From Echiichthys vipera (taxonomy: Eukaryota > Chordata > Actinopteri > Perciformes > Trachinidae): a stretch of DNA of 64,000 nucleotides. Below are positions 10,762 to 22,170 of this stretch, one piece after another. The position numbers were made by a program, and so were the translations under genes. The stretch's first letter is position 1; each line of letters opens with the position of its first letter. Below the pieces are notes generated by a model. It was given only the letters and a program-made list of their open reading frames with translations, did not search any database and was not told the origin of the DNA. Location of the stretch: assembly GCA_963691815.1 (NCBI GenBank), contig OY829661.1, forward strand, positions 23,588,500 through 23,652,499, written 5' to 3'.

Positions 10762-11435
10762 AGAAGAGATGAACCAGGACAATAGGTGGTGGGAACGCTC
10801 AGAAGAAGGAAGAAGAAGGTACGGTACTTTGTTACATTTAGAGTGTGGTGCTCCATAATTTGCTGTAGTATTCCAAATTACACACTTTAAACATTTTTAA
10901 ATAAATATTTTGGTGCACAAGTATAACCAAAAAAACCACCAATGGTAAAACTTAACACAGCTTTAGTGCATTTTCTCAAACAGGTGAAATGGATGATAAA
11001 AGGTATTTAATGGGTTATCTCAAAAATACTTCAATTCAGAAGCCAAATGCGATCGTCATTTCCGGGCCATGTGCGATTTGAAAGAACACAAACCTGTTGA
11101 AATTCAAGTTTTATGCAGGTGTACTTATGTAAATGTCCGACTTTAGACACAGCATCAGCTCTGTTTACAGTTGTGTTCTACACCTGCACTAAAATGTGGT
11201 TCATTTAAGTACGGCTGAAGCAGTGATATACCCTGAAAAGTCTGTTCTTGTTGGGAAAACATAGCATTGCAGAGCACTTAAATACAGTTTGGAGAAGAAT
11301 GGAGATTAAACGTGGCGCATAAATATGCAGGGGCTAATTACGGCTTATATTTCCATTTTGCAAGCTGATTAACTTAGCCTTCCTGTATCTAAGTTTTACC
11401 TAGATCATTACTTAAGTAACTGTGCAGACAAGGAT
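10761..11435. other. non-coding spacer between two dinucleotide arrays
   Basis: Includes a short AAG/GAA cluster at 10801-10820. Otherwise AT-rich with no recognisable feature. Confidence 0.5.
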
Positions 11436-11626
<191 letters not shown>

Positions 11627-11693
11627 TCTGATACGCTGAAGCAGAAATCCAATTACATCCTACATGTGTCGTCGGTACATGTGGAAGGAGTAT

Positions 11694-11814
11694 TTTCCTT
11701 TTCTTTCCTTTAGTCTTTTCCTCTCTCTCTCATTTGCTTTCACTTTCCTACAGCATCACATGTTCCCCACCCCTTTTTCTTTCCATCTCCATCTCCATCT
11801 CCATCTGCCTCACT

Positions 11815-11854
<40 letters not shown>
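11694..11854. repeat. polypyrimidine tract with (CATCTC)n and (TC)n
   Basis: The + strand is almost entirely C/T over most of 11694-11854. It includes CATCTC units at 11783-11806 and a pure TC run at 11820-11854. Mirror-symmetric pyrimidine runs of this kind can form triplex (H-DNA). Confidence 0.9.
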
Positions 11855-11856
<2 letters not shown>

Positions 11857-14359
11857 GTTTATTTCATAGGGCCCTTCAGCATCGCAGAATAAATAAATTA
11901 TACATTTCATTATGCATTCATTTCAAATCTCCTTTCAGGAAAGGGACTAAGCTCATTTGTCCCTGAGCTTCTGTTTATCCTAAATGACTGCATCAGACAT
12001 TATCATGAGCGTCTGGGAGCCCTGACTGTCCGCGGTCGTTTGTCATGTACCAGACCTAATTCCCATAAAGTCCACATTCCTCCTTCTAATACCGCAGTGT
12101 GACACTGATCCTTGGATTAGATACAGCAAGTAGGCAGGCAAACTATGTGGAAGCATACACCTAACACTCACATAAATTCTATTAAGATGCTTGTCAAGTT
12201 GATGTTCATACCTGAAGCAGGCAGTTTCCATGCTTTTAAAAGCATCAGGGTGATGTTGTTACGCAAATATTTCTCGATACTGTATTTTTTTTCTCATTTA
12301 TGTACAGCAATACTTCTGCTAGAAATATCTTACTTTTTATGCTTCAGCTCCTTTTATCAATTGGTTTTAACAGCAGCCCACACTGGTCCTACTGGGTCAG
12401 GGTTTTATCTGCTCTTCATATTTATGCACATGTAGTCGTTCCTGCCGCTGTGCCGTGTCGGTGGCGTACCGACCGACTGACGTTAGTAATGCCGTGTTCT
12501 TGGCCCTCTTCCTGCAGACGAGGCTCTCACGCTGAGGGTCAGTTTGACCCGTGGTGGTGGTGGTAATGTGAGGGCCAGTGAATTGTCCAAAAAGTAGTGT
12601 ATTCCCTTCACACATGAACACACACGAAATGACAGATTTAGCTGTATACACTTGCACAAGATACACAATCCATAGGTGCACGCATGGTAAATGAAATCAC
12701 GTAGCTTCACACATGCACACGCAGAGAAACACACATTTGCGTCCATGTCAATACACAATGCCAGTAGAACGCTTGGACGCGTTCTCCACCCCATATGGGC
12801 CTCCATGACCATCTGTCCTGCTGTCTATGTGCCAGGCGCTGCTCGTTGAAACTCTTCCTCTATTGGACCACAGTGCTGCCCCACTGCAGTAGGCCTCAGC
12901 ATTTTAGCCCTTTTTACATGAACTGTGGTAACCCAACATGAACACTAGACACACTTCAACGAACCACATCCCAGAGGAGCAACTCCCAGGTGTTTTGAGC
13001 CGTTTCCGCTACAGTGCTATTGCAAGAGGTCAAAAGAATCCACACTGAACTATCCGTGAGAATACTTTCCTGATCAAGGTGGTGCAAATGTTTTTAAAAT
13101 ATAATCCGACTCAACATGTGAAAACTATTTTATTTTCTCATTTTATTAGACATTTTGTGGAAATCATTACTTGTAAAATACAATTTGGCGAAACAATAAT
13201 AAAATATGATCTGCCAACACAATGTAAAGACAGAGAAAGCCTTTAACTGATTAATATTACAGGAAAAAACAGCAATATTTTATGTATTTCTTATAGTCAA
13301 CAAATAAACACTACAGCAACAAATGTGTATTCATCCAGCACTGAAAGTAGTCCCTATGAAATGCACTATGTACTCCTGTTTGGGTAACTTTTTGTATTAA
13401 GTGCCCAGTTGTTTTCATAAAATGTAACAATTTATTTAATTATACTTTATATTTGATCTATATTTAAAGATTACGTCGGAAGAAAAGAGTCTGGAGCTGA
13501 AAGCAACAGAGGTATGGAAGTGAGAAAGCATTATAAGACATTGTAGGTTTCGGTCTTTTCATGGGATTTGTTGACAGTCAGACAAATTACCACCCACATG
13601 CAGTGCTGTAAATGCATAAATGCATGCTTTCTTTCCTGAAAACATTTTATTTAAAAAACAACAGCCCATATGTTATCCTCTTTTGAAAAGAGAGAAACAA
13701 AATATAGAAATAAAATATGCATTATAGTTGTGATAGTCAGTCAACATGCAAATGCTCAGAGAAGCACTGTGGCCACATCTCTCCTGTACGTCTGCTCTGT
13801 TCAGTCTGTAACTGTAAATTACTTTGTTCTGGCACCTCTTCCACATATGTTTGTCTCACAGGTGTTGTTCCTCTTTCTAAATATGTACTGGTGCTACACC
13901 AGTATGACTCACCCTCCCAACCCTGAGACTGTGGAGCAGAAGCCCCCAGGGGAGCCAGTCTGTTAGGAAGGCTGTTCCAAGGAGCTGATAGGCTCACCTT
14001 AGAGGTGTGATGCTATCCTTAGAAATGTCACCTCATCCAAAAAAAAAGAAACCTTTTCACTGTTTGGCAGTGCCTCCTCAGATAGAAAAACAAGCCAGAA
14101 AACCCAAGGTTATTTTTGAGTTATTTGTTCTCTGCCTCACTCCTTTGATCACATGTCACTTTCTTGTGGAAATTACAAACAGATTCCTCATGGAATAGAA
14201 CAACAGAGGCAATATTGATGGAGGGATCGTGAGAGGCAGGGAAAGTTTTGTGTTTACTATGACCTCATGGGCCCTGTTCTTTAAAAATACATTTTGACAT
14301 AAAACTGACTAAATCTGCTAAACATCCAGCAAGGAAACTGTATATTATTTTCTATTCTC
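11855..14359. other. non-coding stretch, no gene seen
   Basis: No gene recognised. A TGG run lies near 12549-12563. The segment 13080-13470 is very AT-rich. Reading frames at 12145-12566 and 13670-13966 have no recognisable domain and are treated as chance. Confidence 0.5.
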
Positions 14360-14463
14360 CCATCCATCCATCCATCCATCCATCCATCCATCCATCCATC
14401 CATCCCAGCTTGTCCTTTGCAGGGTCACAGGGAGCTGGAACCTTTCCCAGCTGGCGGTGGGCA
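14360..14463 (-). mobile_element. V-SINE-type 3' fragment with expanded (CATC)n tail
   Basis: On the minus strand 14463-14406 reads as the 3' end of the same family as the V-SINE at 51301: a CCGCCAGCTGGG-like segment, then AGCTCCCTGTGACCCTGCAAAGG-type sequence leading to GGACAAGC. The normal short (GATG)/(ATGA)n tail has expanded to about eleven units (14360-14405). The 5' two-thirds of the SINE are missing. Confidence 0.7.
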
Positions 14464-14545
14464 AACTTTCAAATGTTTAATGTAGCTGAGACACAATAGC
14501 ATCTGCATCTAAAATGTGCTACCTACACAAAAAATTATTCATTTT

Positions 14546-14702
<157 letters not shown>

Positions 14703-14921
14703 TTAAGGCAATTAAAGGTTGGCCATTTATGCAATGAGAAGACAAATGTAATCAATAAGCATTAGACAATTAATACAATTTTACAAATGAAAGTCCTGTC
14801 AAACCTAGCAACATGTTCTTTTGTGGGCTGAAGTGTTGGCGATGAATGTCTTGGCGATGCTTTATTCTACAAGCATCTGTCCTCATTTACATATTGCTTG
14901 TTGCATAGTGCCCATAAGGTT

Positions 14922-15310
14922 TTCAGTTCAGTTAAGTTCAGCTTTATTGTCCCACTAGGGGAAATAAGATTTGCATCAACAGTAAGCCAAGCAGTCCACA
15001 ATTAAAACAAAACATTAACAATACAAATCAGACAATACGAGATACTCCCACCAGTTCTGTTGTAAAGTGCAGAAGAGGAGGAACATAAAGTGCAAAATCA
15101 ACAGATGGTAGAATATGATCGAATCTCAGTACAGTAGTCATTTGATGGAGTTCAGCAGAGCCATAGCTATTGGAACAAGGGTTCCCGAAATCTCTTCGTT
15201 CTTCAGGCAGGCACCCTGAAACGCCAGCTCAAACTCCCCCTACAATGGGTGATCAGAACAGTCCAGAATGGCATTGGCCTTCCTGATAACCTGTTGATGG
15301 TAGATGTCAA
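14922..15310 (-). pseudogene. LINE ORF2 C-terminus and 3' end (relic)
   Basis: Minus-strand frame from about 15310 to 15130 contains KANAILDCSDHPL and, further on, GTLVPIAMALLNS. Both resemble conserved positions near the C-terminus of L2/CR1-like ORF2 (SHPL.. and SFIP.A..LLN). The reading frame shifts and has stops, so it is dead. The 3' UTR runs to the tail ATTTCCCCTAGTGGGACAAT + AAAG at 14941-14966, followed by AACTGAACT-type units (14922-14940). The tail closely matches that of the SINEs at 2191 and 2923. Confidence 0.7.
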
Positions 15311-17227
15311 TAAGCTAGGCCTGACTTACCCCAATCATTTTACTTGCTCCTCAGCCACAAGTCTGTTTTTTGTTGGACAGAAAGTTTACAGCATCATGCA
15401 ATCATACACAAGGTTAGGAATGCCTCAATGCAACACTGACAAGTGTCACTGTGGTTGTACAAACATTCAAATTCTTTTGTACTTTAAACTGCTTATGTAA
15501 GCGGATCAGTTCCAAAATTGAATGGGTTTTTCTTTGGCCCATGGTGACAGACAATAAACAAACAACAGACAGACAAACTGAGCCGGACTTAACCTCCTTG
15601 GCTGAGGTAAAATATTCATCTGTGAAAACGTTTTGCATTTTCGACCCGCACAGGATCAACTACACATTTGACAAAGACAAGTTTGCTGTCCTCTGCAGAG
15701 AATACCCTTCTGCCTTAAAGTTGTGCTGTAGAGGATTCATCTTCCAGCAAGGCAATGACCTCAACTCGCATCAAAGATAAGTCGGGTCTGTTTGAAGTCC
15801 AAGAAACAGCAAGCAGCGCTGCCTTGGAGGCTTTCCCTCCACAGTCACCAAACAACCTCTCACTCCCTTTCTCATACATCATGCTGTGTCATTCAGAACA
15901 TACTTCAAAGATAATTGAATGAGAATCTGAAAATATGATCCGTAAAGATTGATGTCATCTAGTTTGCTGCAAGTCCCTAGAACCATCCCATAGATCAGTG
16001 CACAGAGAGATTTTTACCTTCTTCACGATGGAATTCTGGTTCAGTGCCAACGTAAGTCACACACTGATGACCTTACCCTCATCAACAAGATAGTGATATG
16101 CCTCATTTGGGACAGCGTCCTCTAAGAGGAGTCAACACACAGTTTTCCAGCACAGCACCGTGGCTCTAAAATTTCTTCTACTTCAAACTTGGTAACTCAA
16201 GAAGGCATTATGGAGGTTACAGTACAGTGAGGCCAGCAAAACTACATCATCATTGCTTCATCAAACAGCAGAGAGATAAAGTCACCAAACTGGACACAGT
16301 CACACTCCTACATCAATGAAAAATCAAAATCACAACAGGTAGCTTTTACTTAATGAATTTCAGCAACTTGTAAGGGCCGTGGACAAGACAAAGCCAATAA
16401 TACTCAATTAATTTAAATCAATACATCCAACGTTCTCCAACCAAACAACAGAATATGGCGATTGCTGATGACTCCAAAAGGCTTATAAGATCATTGTGAA
16501 ACATTGTGGCAATTTGAAACATGTGACTGCGGTGGGAGTTAAACTTTTGTGACTGTTCTGACTACTTAAGTTTAGGCAACAAAACTACATAGTTAGGTTT
16601 AGACAACAAAAAGACTTTGGGACAAGATCATGCTTTGGCTTAAATTGAGTCAATGACGCATGAGAAATACGAGAAATATGATGGGAATCGATTCATATGA
16701 TGTCTAACGAAATACGACATTCTATTTAACACCTTAAGGCAGTGACCAGAAGTGGACTGCAACGATTAGACCAGGCAACAAAAGGTGATAGTTATGGTTA
16801 AGTATCAAAAAACTTGGTTAGGATTAGAAAAAATGTTGTGGATTGGCTAAGTGCTGGAACACAAACACCAGTCTCCCAGGTGAAAGTCCTGTGTTATGCT
16901 GTGTTACACTGTCGTATACTATGTTGCCTGATTTACTTCTTTGCCCCTGTGGCTCACCTTACTTGCTCTTTTGGTCCTGTAATAATGAAGATATCCTAAC
17001 ATCTAACGTAAGGTCTTTTCTTTGGGTGAGTACATACATCCTGTTTCGTGCAACTTAACTGGAGTTCATCTGCGGTGAATTGATTTTAATCGATTGAGCA
17101 TGACTTAGAAAGGCACATGGCTATAAACATAATAGCTCCCACTACTATATTAAGGAAAACAAGGCACACAAACTCAAAGAAATGTCTCCTTAGCTCCAAG
17201 ATTATTTTGATGTGCTGCATAAATTCA
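15311..17227. other. non-coding stretch with diverged repeat-like DNA
   Basis: No gene seen. Around 16540-16860 phrases such as GGTTAGGATTAGAAAA and GGGACAAGATCATG resemble internal sequence of a dispersed teleost element also visible at 36735-36775, but the copy is too decayed to bound. The frame at 15451-15780 has no recognisable domain. Confidence 0.4.
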
Positions 17228-17790
17228 GTGTATAAGACTCTCAGGAGCACGGTGAGCTGCACAGTTGCTTAGCAGACCAGACCATCTGGCCAAAATCACA
17301 ACAGGGAAGGCTTTGGTCAGAGAAGTAACCAAGAATTGAGAAAAATCTAACATGAGGCGTCATATAAATTGTCTTCATTTGGTGAAAAGTACTGTCCTCT
17401 TCAGTACAGAGAGTGCTGCTTAGGACAGTTTGGGGGGATGATATATACATGATGATATACCTCTCAGAAGCAGAGACTACTAGACTTGTAGGTATAGAAG
17501 GAACAATGAACAGGGCCTAATTCAGAAGATACATTTGAAAACTGTGTTCCAGAGCACACAAGCCCAGATAATGCTGGAAAGGCTTCTGAAAAAGTCCCTG
17601 AATGTCCTTGAGTTGTCCAGCCAAAGCTTGGACTTAAATCTATGATCTGAAGATCACAGTTCAATGATTTGCCTCATCCATCTGTGAGCGGGTAAAAAAT
17701 GGGGACAGTATGTCCAAAATCAGGTGGGCAAAGCTATTAGAGGAGGAGAAATCACTGCTACTACAGTACTGCCAAATTTTAGGCAATGTA
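17228..17790 (+). pseudogene. Tc1-type transposase relic
   Basis: Two in-frame blocks resemble Tc1/mariner transposase. Near 17275-17335 a frame reads KALVREVTKN followed by a stop, matching the region after the DNA-binding HTH. At 17547-17642 a frame reads SLNVLELSSQSLDLNL then a stop, matching the conserved block before the last acidic catalytic residue (family form NVLEWPSQSPDLNPIEHLW). The stops, the lost P and IEHLW residues and the shortened middle mean it cannot encode an active enzyme. No terminal inverted repeats were located. Confidence 0.7.
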
Positions 17791-17938
17791 TTGTTACTCC
17801 GTAATGGTTTTGGATGTGTAAATAAGCCACTGATTCCTAAAAAAATGCTCTATTGACTTAAAAAGTGCTTAATTTCAGTGTTGTGTTCACAAGTTGTTTC
17901 CACTGCCACTATGGCCAAATTAATCTGTTATTGCAGGT

Positions 17939-18578
17939 TTAAAGGTTGAATATGTAGAATCCTTATTAAAAGATATATTAAAAAAAAAATATTCTCCTAT
18001 GGGGCATTTTTAGGGGTACAGAATGAAAGTATAGCTTTTCCTTAAAAATATATATTTAGTCTGAATTAATATTTTTTAAAAAGTTGATGCGTTTGACAAT
18101 GACTTTCTGTCACATTTTGTTTTGTTTTGTTTTTGTTGGCATTGCTGGTTGCCAGTGTTGATGTTGTTCCGTGCAGCTACTGTAGGCTGGCACTGGGTGA
18201 AATGGCGTTTGCCAATCCTGCAGCTGCTTTGTTATTTGTCCCAGCAGCTGAGTAGCTGAGACGGGCAAAAACAAGGTTAATATAGGCCAAGCATTCATTT
18301 GATGGACTGAGATAAAGGTGTGGCATGCTGAAATGGCTATGTTTCTCCTTGATCGTTAAGCTAACTTTGATGTTTACTTAGCTGTAACGGCTAACGGTAA
18401 CTGTCAGTCTAACTTCTCGGCAATACTTTTTATGGTGCGATTTGTCGGAGGGGATGGGTTGACACACTCTGCAACAAACCTGGCAACCCGACTGCTGGAA
18501 TTATTTTTTGTTGTTGCAACTATGATCTTGAGACACTAGATGGCGGTGTCCTGCTCATTCTACATATTCCACCTTTAA
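17939..18578. mobile_element. 640-bp TTAA-ended non-autonomous DNA element
   Basis: Left end TTAAAGGTTGAATATGTAG and right end (reverse complement) TTAAAGGTGGAATATGTAG match at all but one position over about 22 bp. The TTAA at both ends could be a piggyBac-type TTAA target duplication or a TA duplication inside longer inverted repeats. The interior is non-coding with a TTTTG-rich run near 18117-18137. I recognise the end sequence as a common fish repeat. Confidence 0.75.
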
Positions 18579-20817
18579 GAATGAAATTTCATACCACCAA
18601 AAATATTTTTTGACCCTTTGATATCTTTTGCCTCATTGTTGAAGTACTGTAGACCTTTGTTCATTTGCGCTGTGTTAGATAGCCTATGTTAGCCTGGCTT
18701 TTAGCCTGCAGTCTTGTCCATGTTTGTGTCTTGTCACTGCCTGTAGTGAGTTACAGAGGAACTGTGACAAGAAAAGATAGAAGCCAGACATGTTCTGTCT
18801 TCAGAGAAGCGTGAGAGATCAACAAATCTCAGACCCACTTACTCACTTGATTCAGACATGTTTCCTATATAGTCATGTTCAGACAAGGTACTCTGCTTTG
18901 ATACCTGTCATAGTTCTGCATATCACAGAAAGCAGGGAAGTATATAGGAACTAGAGCAAAGGAGGGGAAAAAAGGAGAGTTACAGCAGCAGCCTCTAGAA
19001 TAGGCATTGTTGTGGCTCTTATCTAACAGGAGCTAACTGGCTAATTCCAGTAGCAGTTGTTGAGCTAACTGGTTTGTGAAATCATGTTTTCATCAATCTT
19101 TACACACCTAAACTAAAAGCCGTGTTTTTTAAGGAAAGGAATTAGGGTGAAGGGTGGATCTTGGGATTAGGATGATGGCTGAAGGAAGCTTGTGAGGGAG
19201 GCTTCAGACACTACTCAGGGCTGATAAAAAAGATGCCAGAAGATCCTCATTCAATGATTTAATGTTATAACAATTATTTGTTGGATGATACAAATTTATA
19301 TCAAATAAAATCTTATATTACTTGTAATTTGTGTCTGAAACCCAATTTAAGGCATTTTGCATGTTGGGAATTAGAGTCAAAACCATCTTTTTGAAAAATG
19401 CAATGATGCTGCAGTGGATCAAAAGTGCAGGAGACAAGAGTGTTAGCTTGTATCTTTTTTAAGCTTCTATAAATCTTTTGCAATGGCTACTAAAATATGA
19501 AAGATTTTGTGGCCACGACGTGCACGCAAGCACAAGCAAAAACGATGCCTCTGACGTCGTCTATGCAACTTCTGCTCCTCCCTCCAGCAGCAGAGGCGCA
19601 GGATGAATTTTGCATTAAGTCCTCACTAAAGAGAAATGGTAGATAAGTGAATATATTTTGAAAAAATGTGCACAAATCACTTTTAACTGAGGGCCATGCA
19701 TGTCGATTTAAGTGGCTTAGACAACACAGTCTTTAAATGTAATAAGAGATTTATCAGCATGGATTTGTTTATTTGACTGAGCTGGTGTTTGTAGCTGAAC
19801 TGCAGGAGAGAGTAATCAATATTAATGGTCGGGTCAGGAGGTTGAGTCTCAGACCGATGTGGAAAATTAAGTTATGTCAGGTCACAACCTTGTGACATCT
19901 TGTCAATGCTGGAAAGCCGGATTTGCTTAGTCTTGTAAACTGGCTGGTTTTTGTCACTGCTCAGCTAATCCAGAGGAGAGCGTAGCATCTGACACCTCAG
20001 TTAATTTGTTGCAACTTGCCTTTTTGGCTACATTTATATAATACATTTAAAACCTGTTGGTTTCAGGAAAAAGCAAGCATTAAACATGTTTTTCGATCTC
20101 CCTCTGAAGTGTTACTCACAAATTTTAGTCAGCATTAAGCAAGCAAATTACAGTATAACCAAGGTGTTGGCATGTGGTCAATCCCAATCTGTTTAATGAA
20201 ATTTCACATCCATTTTCTGCTAATGGAGGTTCATTTGCACCCAGCGAGGCCTTTTATAAGAGGCGCAAATGTCACATCCTCAGGGGACTCTCAGACCTCG
20301 TACAGTAGGTCAATTCATAATTCATATTAACCAGTAATCATTATAATCCCATTAAAACATCAGTCTGTGTGTGAAATAAATAATAAACGAGGGTTGCTTT
20401 GTCAGTAACCATGTTGTGTAAAGCATCGCTGTGCACCTTGAAGTAATATGTATTGTTATTTTACACTGAAGTGTATTAGTTTGGCCAGAGTAGGATAAGC
20501 ACACTTTATTGAAGTGAAGTCAGACCACTGAGACAGCTTATATAATACTAGGAACATGTAAACATTCACTAAATGGAGCAGTTAGCTGTTGTTCCCGTGC
20601 TGTGACATTTACAATTTTCTGCTGGGAAGAAAGTCTATTAGCTGATTAACCTGTTAGTTGAACTCTATTCTCTCAGATAGTTTTTTTTTCTTTCCTGTTC
20701 TGCTTTCTCTCGAGAGAGAGTCCTCGAGCTGCTCTGCCATGACAACTGTGAAGGATTGAATGGAGGCACAAATATGGCAGTTTAAAACTGCAGCTCACAT
20801 GCTCAACAAACTGTCAG
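18579..20817. other. non-coding stretch, no gene seen
   Basis: No coding or RNA gene. The part 20160-20420 is low in repeats and contains several TAAT/ATTA cores and a GGCCTTTTATAAGAGG segment, so it is a possible conserved non-coding element. That is only a compositional impression. Confidence 0.45.
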
Positions 20818-21135
20818 TGTTACAGGAGAGGGCAGAACCCAAACAAAGACACCAGACTCAAGAAGATCATGATGTCAAACTTTACTCAGGAGCACATAGG
20901 CAAAGGTGATCAAGCATCGCGTGCTACTGACTAACAGCGATAAACACTGCAAAGGGATAGAGTGCGTGGCTCAACAATTCAGGCAGGTTTAAATGCACTG
21001 GCTGATGATGACATAATGAGGAACAACTCCTGCTGCGGCCAGCATGTCAGAAGAGCTGTTGAGGTGATGAGCATCAGGTGTGCAGAGCAGGGGAACACAC
21101 TGAACATGCCTGATGAACAGGTGGCGCGTAATTCT
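20818..21135 (-). mobile_element. LTR-like fragment
   Basis: On the minus strand the segment ends ...CCCTCTCCTGTAACA at 20818, a typical LTR 3' end. It has a TATA-like GCATTTAAACC near 20987-21000 and GT/TTTG-rich sequence in between. The 5' end is not clear, and no flanking duplication was found. General appearance matches a fish LTR; alternatives are another AT-poor element or chance. Confidence 0.4.
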
Positions 21136-21315
21136 ATACTACATTGTCTACAATAGTATATAATATGTACTATATGATTGTCGTAAACTGTTAGCATACT
21201 AGACATTATCATATGATCAAAATGAGGGGTGCCAGCAGTGATGTTCATCATCAGTTTCTCTCATCGGTTAAACCAATGACTGGAATTCTCCGTCCACACT
21301 CCAGGATGTATTTAA

Positions 21316-21546
21316 TAGAGATGAGCTGGATACTCGGCTGAAACGAGTATCCAGCACAAAAGCACTTTTGCCGAGTACGAGTATAATCCGAGTAATACGC
21401 GTCACTATCCGTGCTCGGATTGAATGAAAATTCTCCTTAGCCGACTGTGTCTGCCTGCTGTGATATGCTTGACACAGCGCCCGATACGGATAATTCATAT
21501 GGTAAACGGATACAGATACAGATAAAGCTGTACTCGCTCATCCCTA
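21316..21546. mobile_element. hAT-like 231-bp non-autonomous element
   Basis: Ends TAGAGATGAGC (left) and, on the opposite strand, TAGGGATGAGC (right). Flanking octamers GTATTTAA and ATATTTAG share six of eight positions, fitting a decayed 8-bp hAT target duplication. A perfect subterminal hairpin (GCTGGATACTCG at 21325-21336, complement at 21344-21355) lies just inside the left end. The interior carries repeated CGAGTA/ACTCG words. No transposase. Confidence 0.7.
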
Positions 21547-21784
21547 ATATTTAGGGTCTCACAGAACACTGCTGTCTGCAAAGCCGCCTGCCATTTTGCC
21601 TCCTTCTCTACGCATGCCGGACTGTTATCTCCTCCGTCGTCTGCATGTTTGTTGTTGTCATAAACTTTTTTTAAAACACTTTATTGGAATAACTTTTTAA
21701 TCCGAACAACACCCTCTAGACTGAGGATGTTTTGCTCAATGTCCATTCCAACGCAAAGAACGCATGAAAGCATGAGGGCAGTGA

Positions 21785-21827
21785 TGTTTAGGACGTTCAG
21801 GACGTTTAGGACGTTTAGGACGTTTAG
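21785..21827. repeat. 9-bp minisatellite (GGACGTTTA)n
   Basis: Nearly five tandem 9-bp units, the second with one substitution (GGACGTTCA). Confidence 0.95.
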
Positions 21828-21947
21828 AAAGGTGATAATGAATGTCTCTACGCACGGAATGGGAGTATAAATGAGCCTTAAGAGATCTTTGAATGAATGT
21901 GTGCCTAAAGAGAGTCTCCTCTAAGCTTAACCTGTTTATTCGCACAT

Positions 21948-22170
21948 CCAGCATTTACAAAGCAACATAATTCATTTGGAGTCATGTTTCTTGCCACCCG
22001 GCGAATTAAAGTCCAATATTCTGTCACTTTTAGCTTTTTTTTGGTCTCCACCAACTCCAGAGGGAAACATCTGGCTTGATAAAGGCTGGGAAACAGTTCA
22101 CAGCTAGCAGCTACCTGTGTCTGTCTGTCTTTGGTGCTTAGCAGGGAGTTTACAGTGGGCTCATCATGAA
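21948..22170. repeat. dispersed repeat, copy 1
   Basis: Shares ordered words with 42399-42590: AGCAACAT..AATTCATTTGGAGT, TTTTTGGTCTCC/TCATCAACTCC, and AACATCTGGCT. It matches a non-coding repeat that I recall as common in percomorph genomes; class unknown. Confidence 0.6.

Noticed and set aside
21785..21827. Regularly spaced short repeats as a CRISPR-like array
   Set aside because: The 9-bp units are contiguous with no spacers, and the genome is clearly a vertebrate one. It is a minisatellite. The 24-bp array at 46 kb likewise has no spacers.
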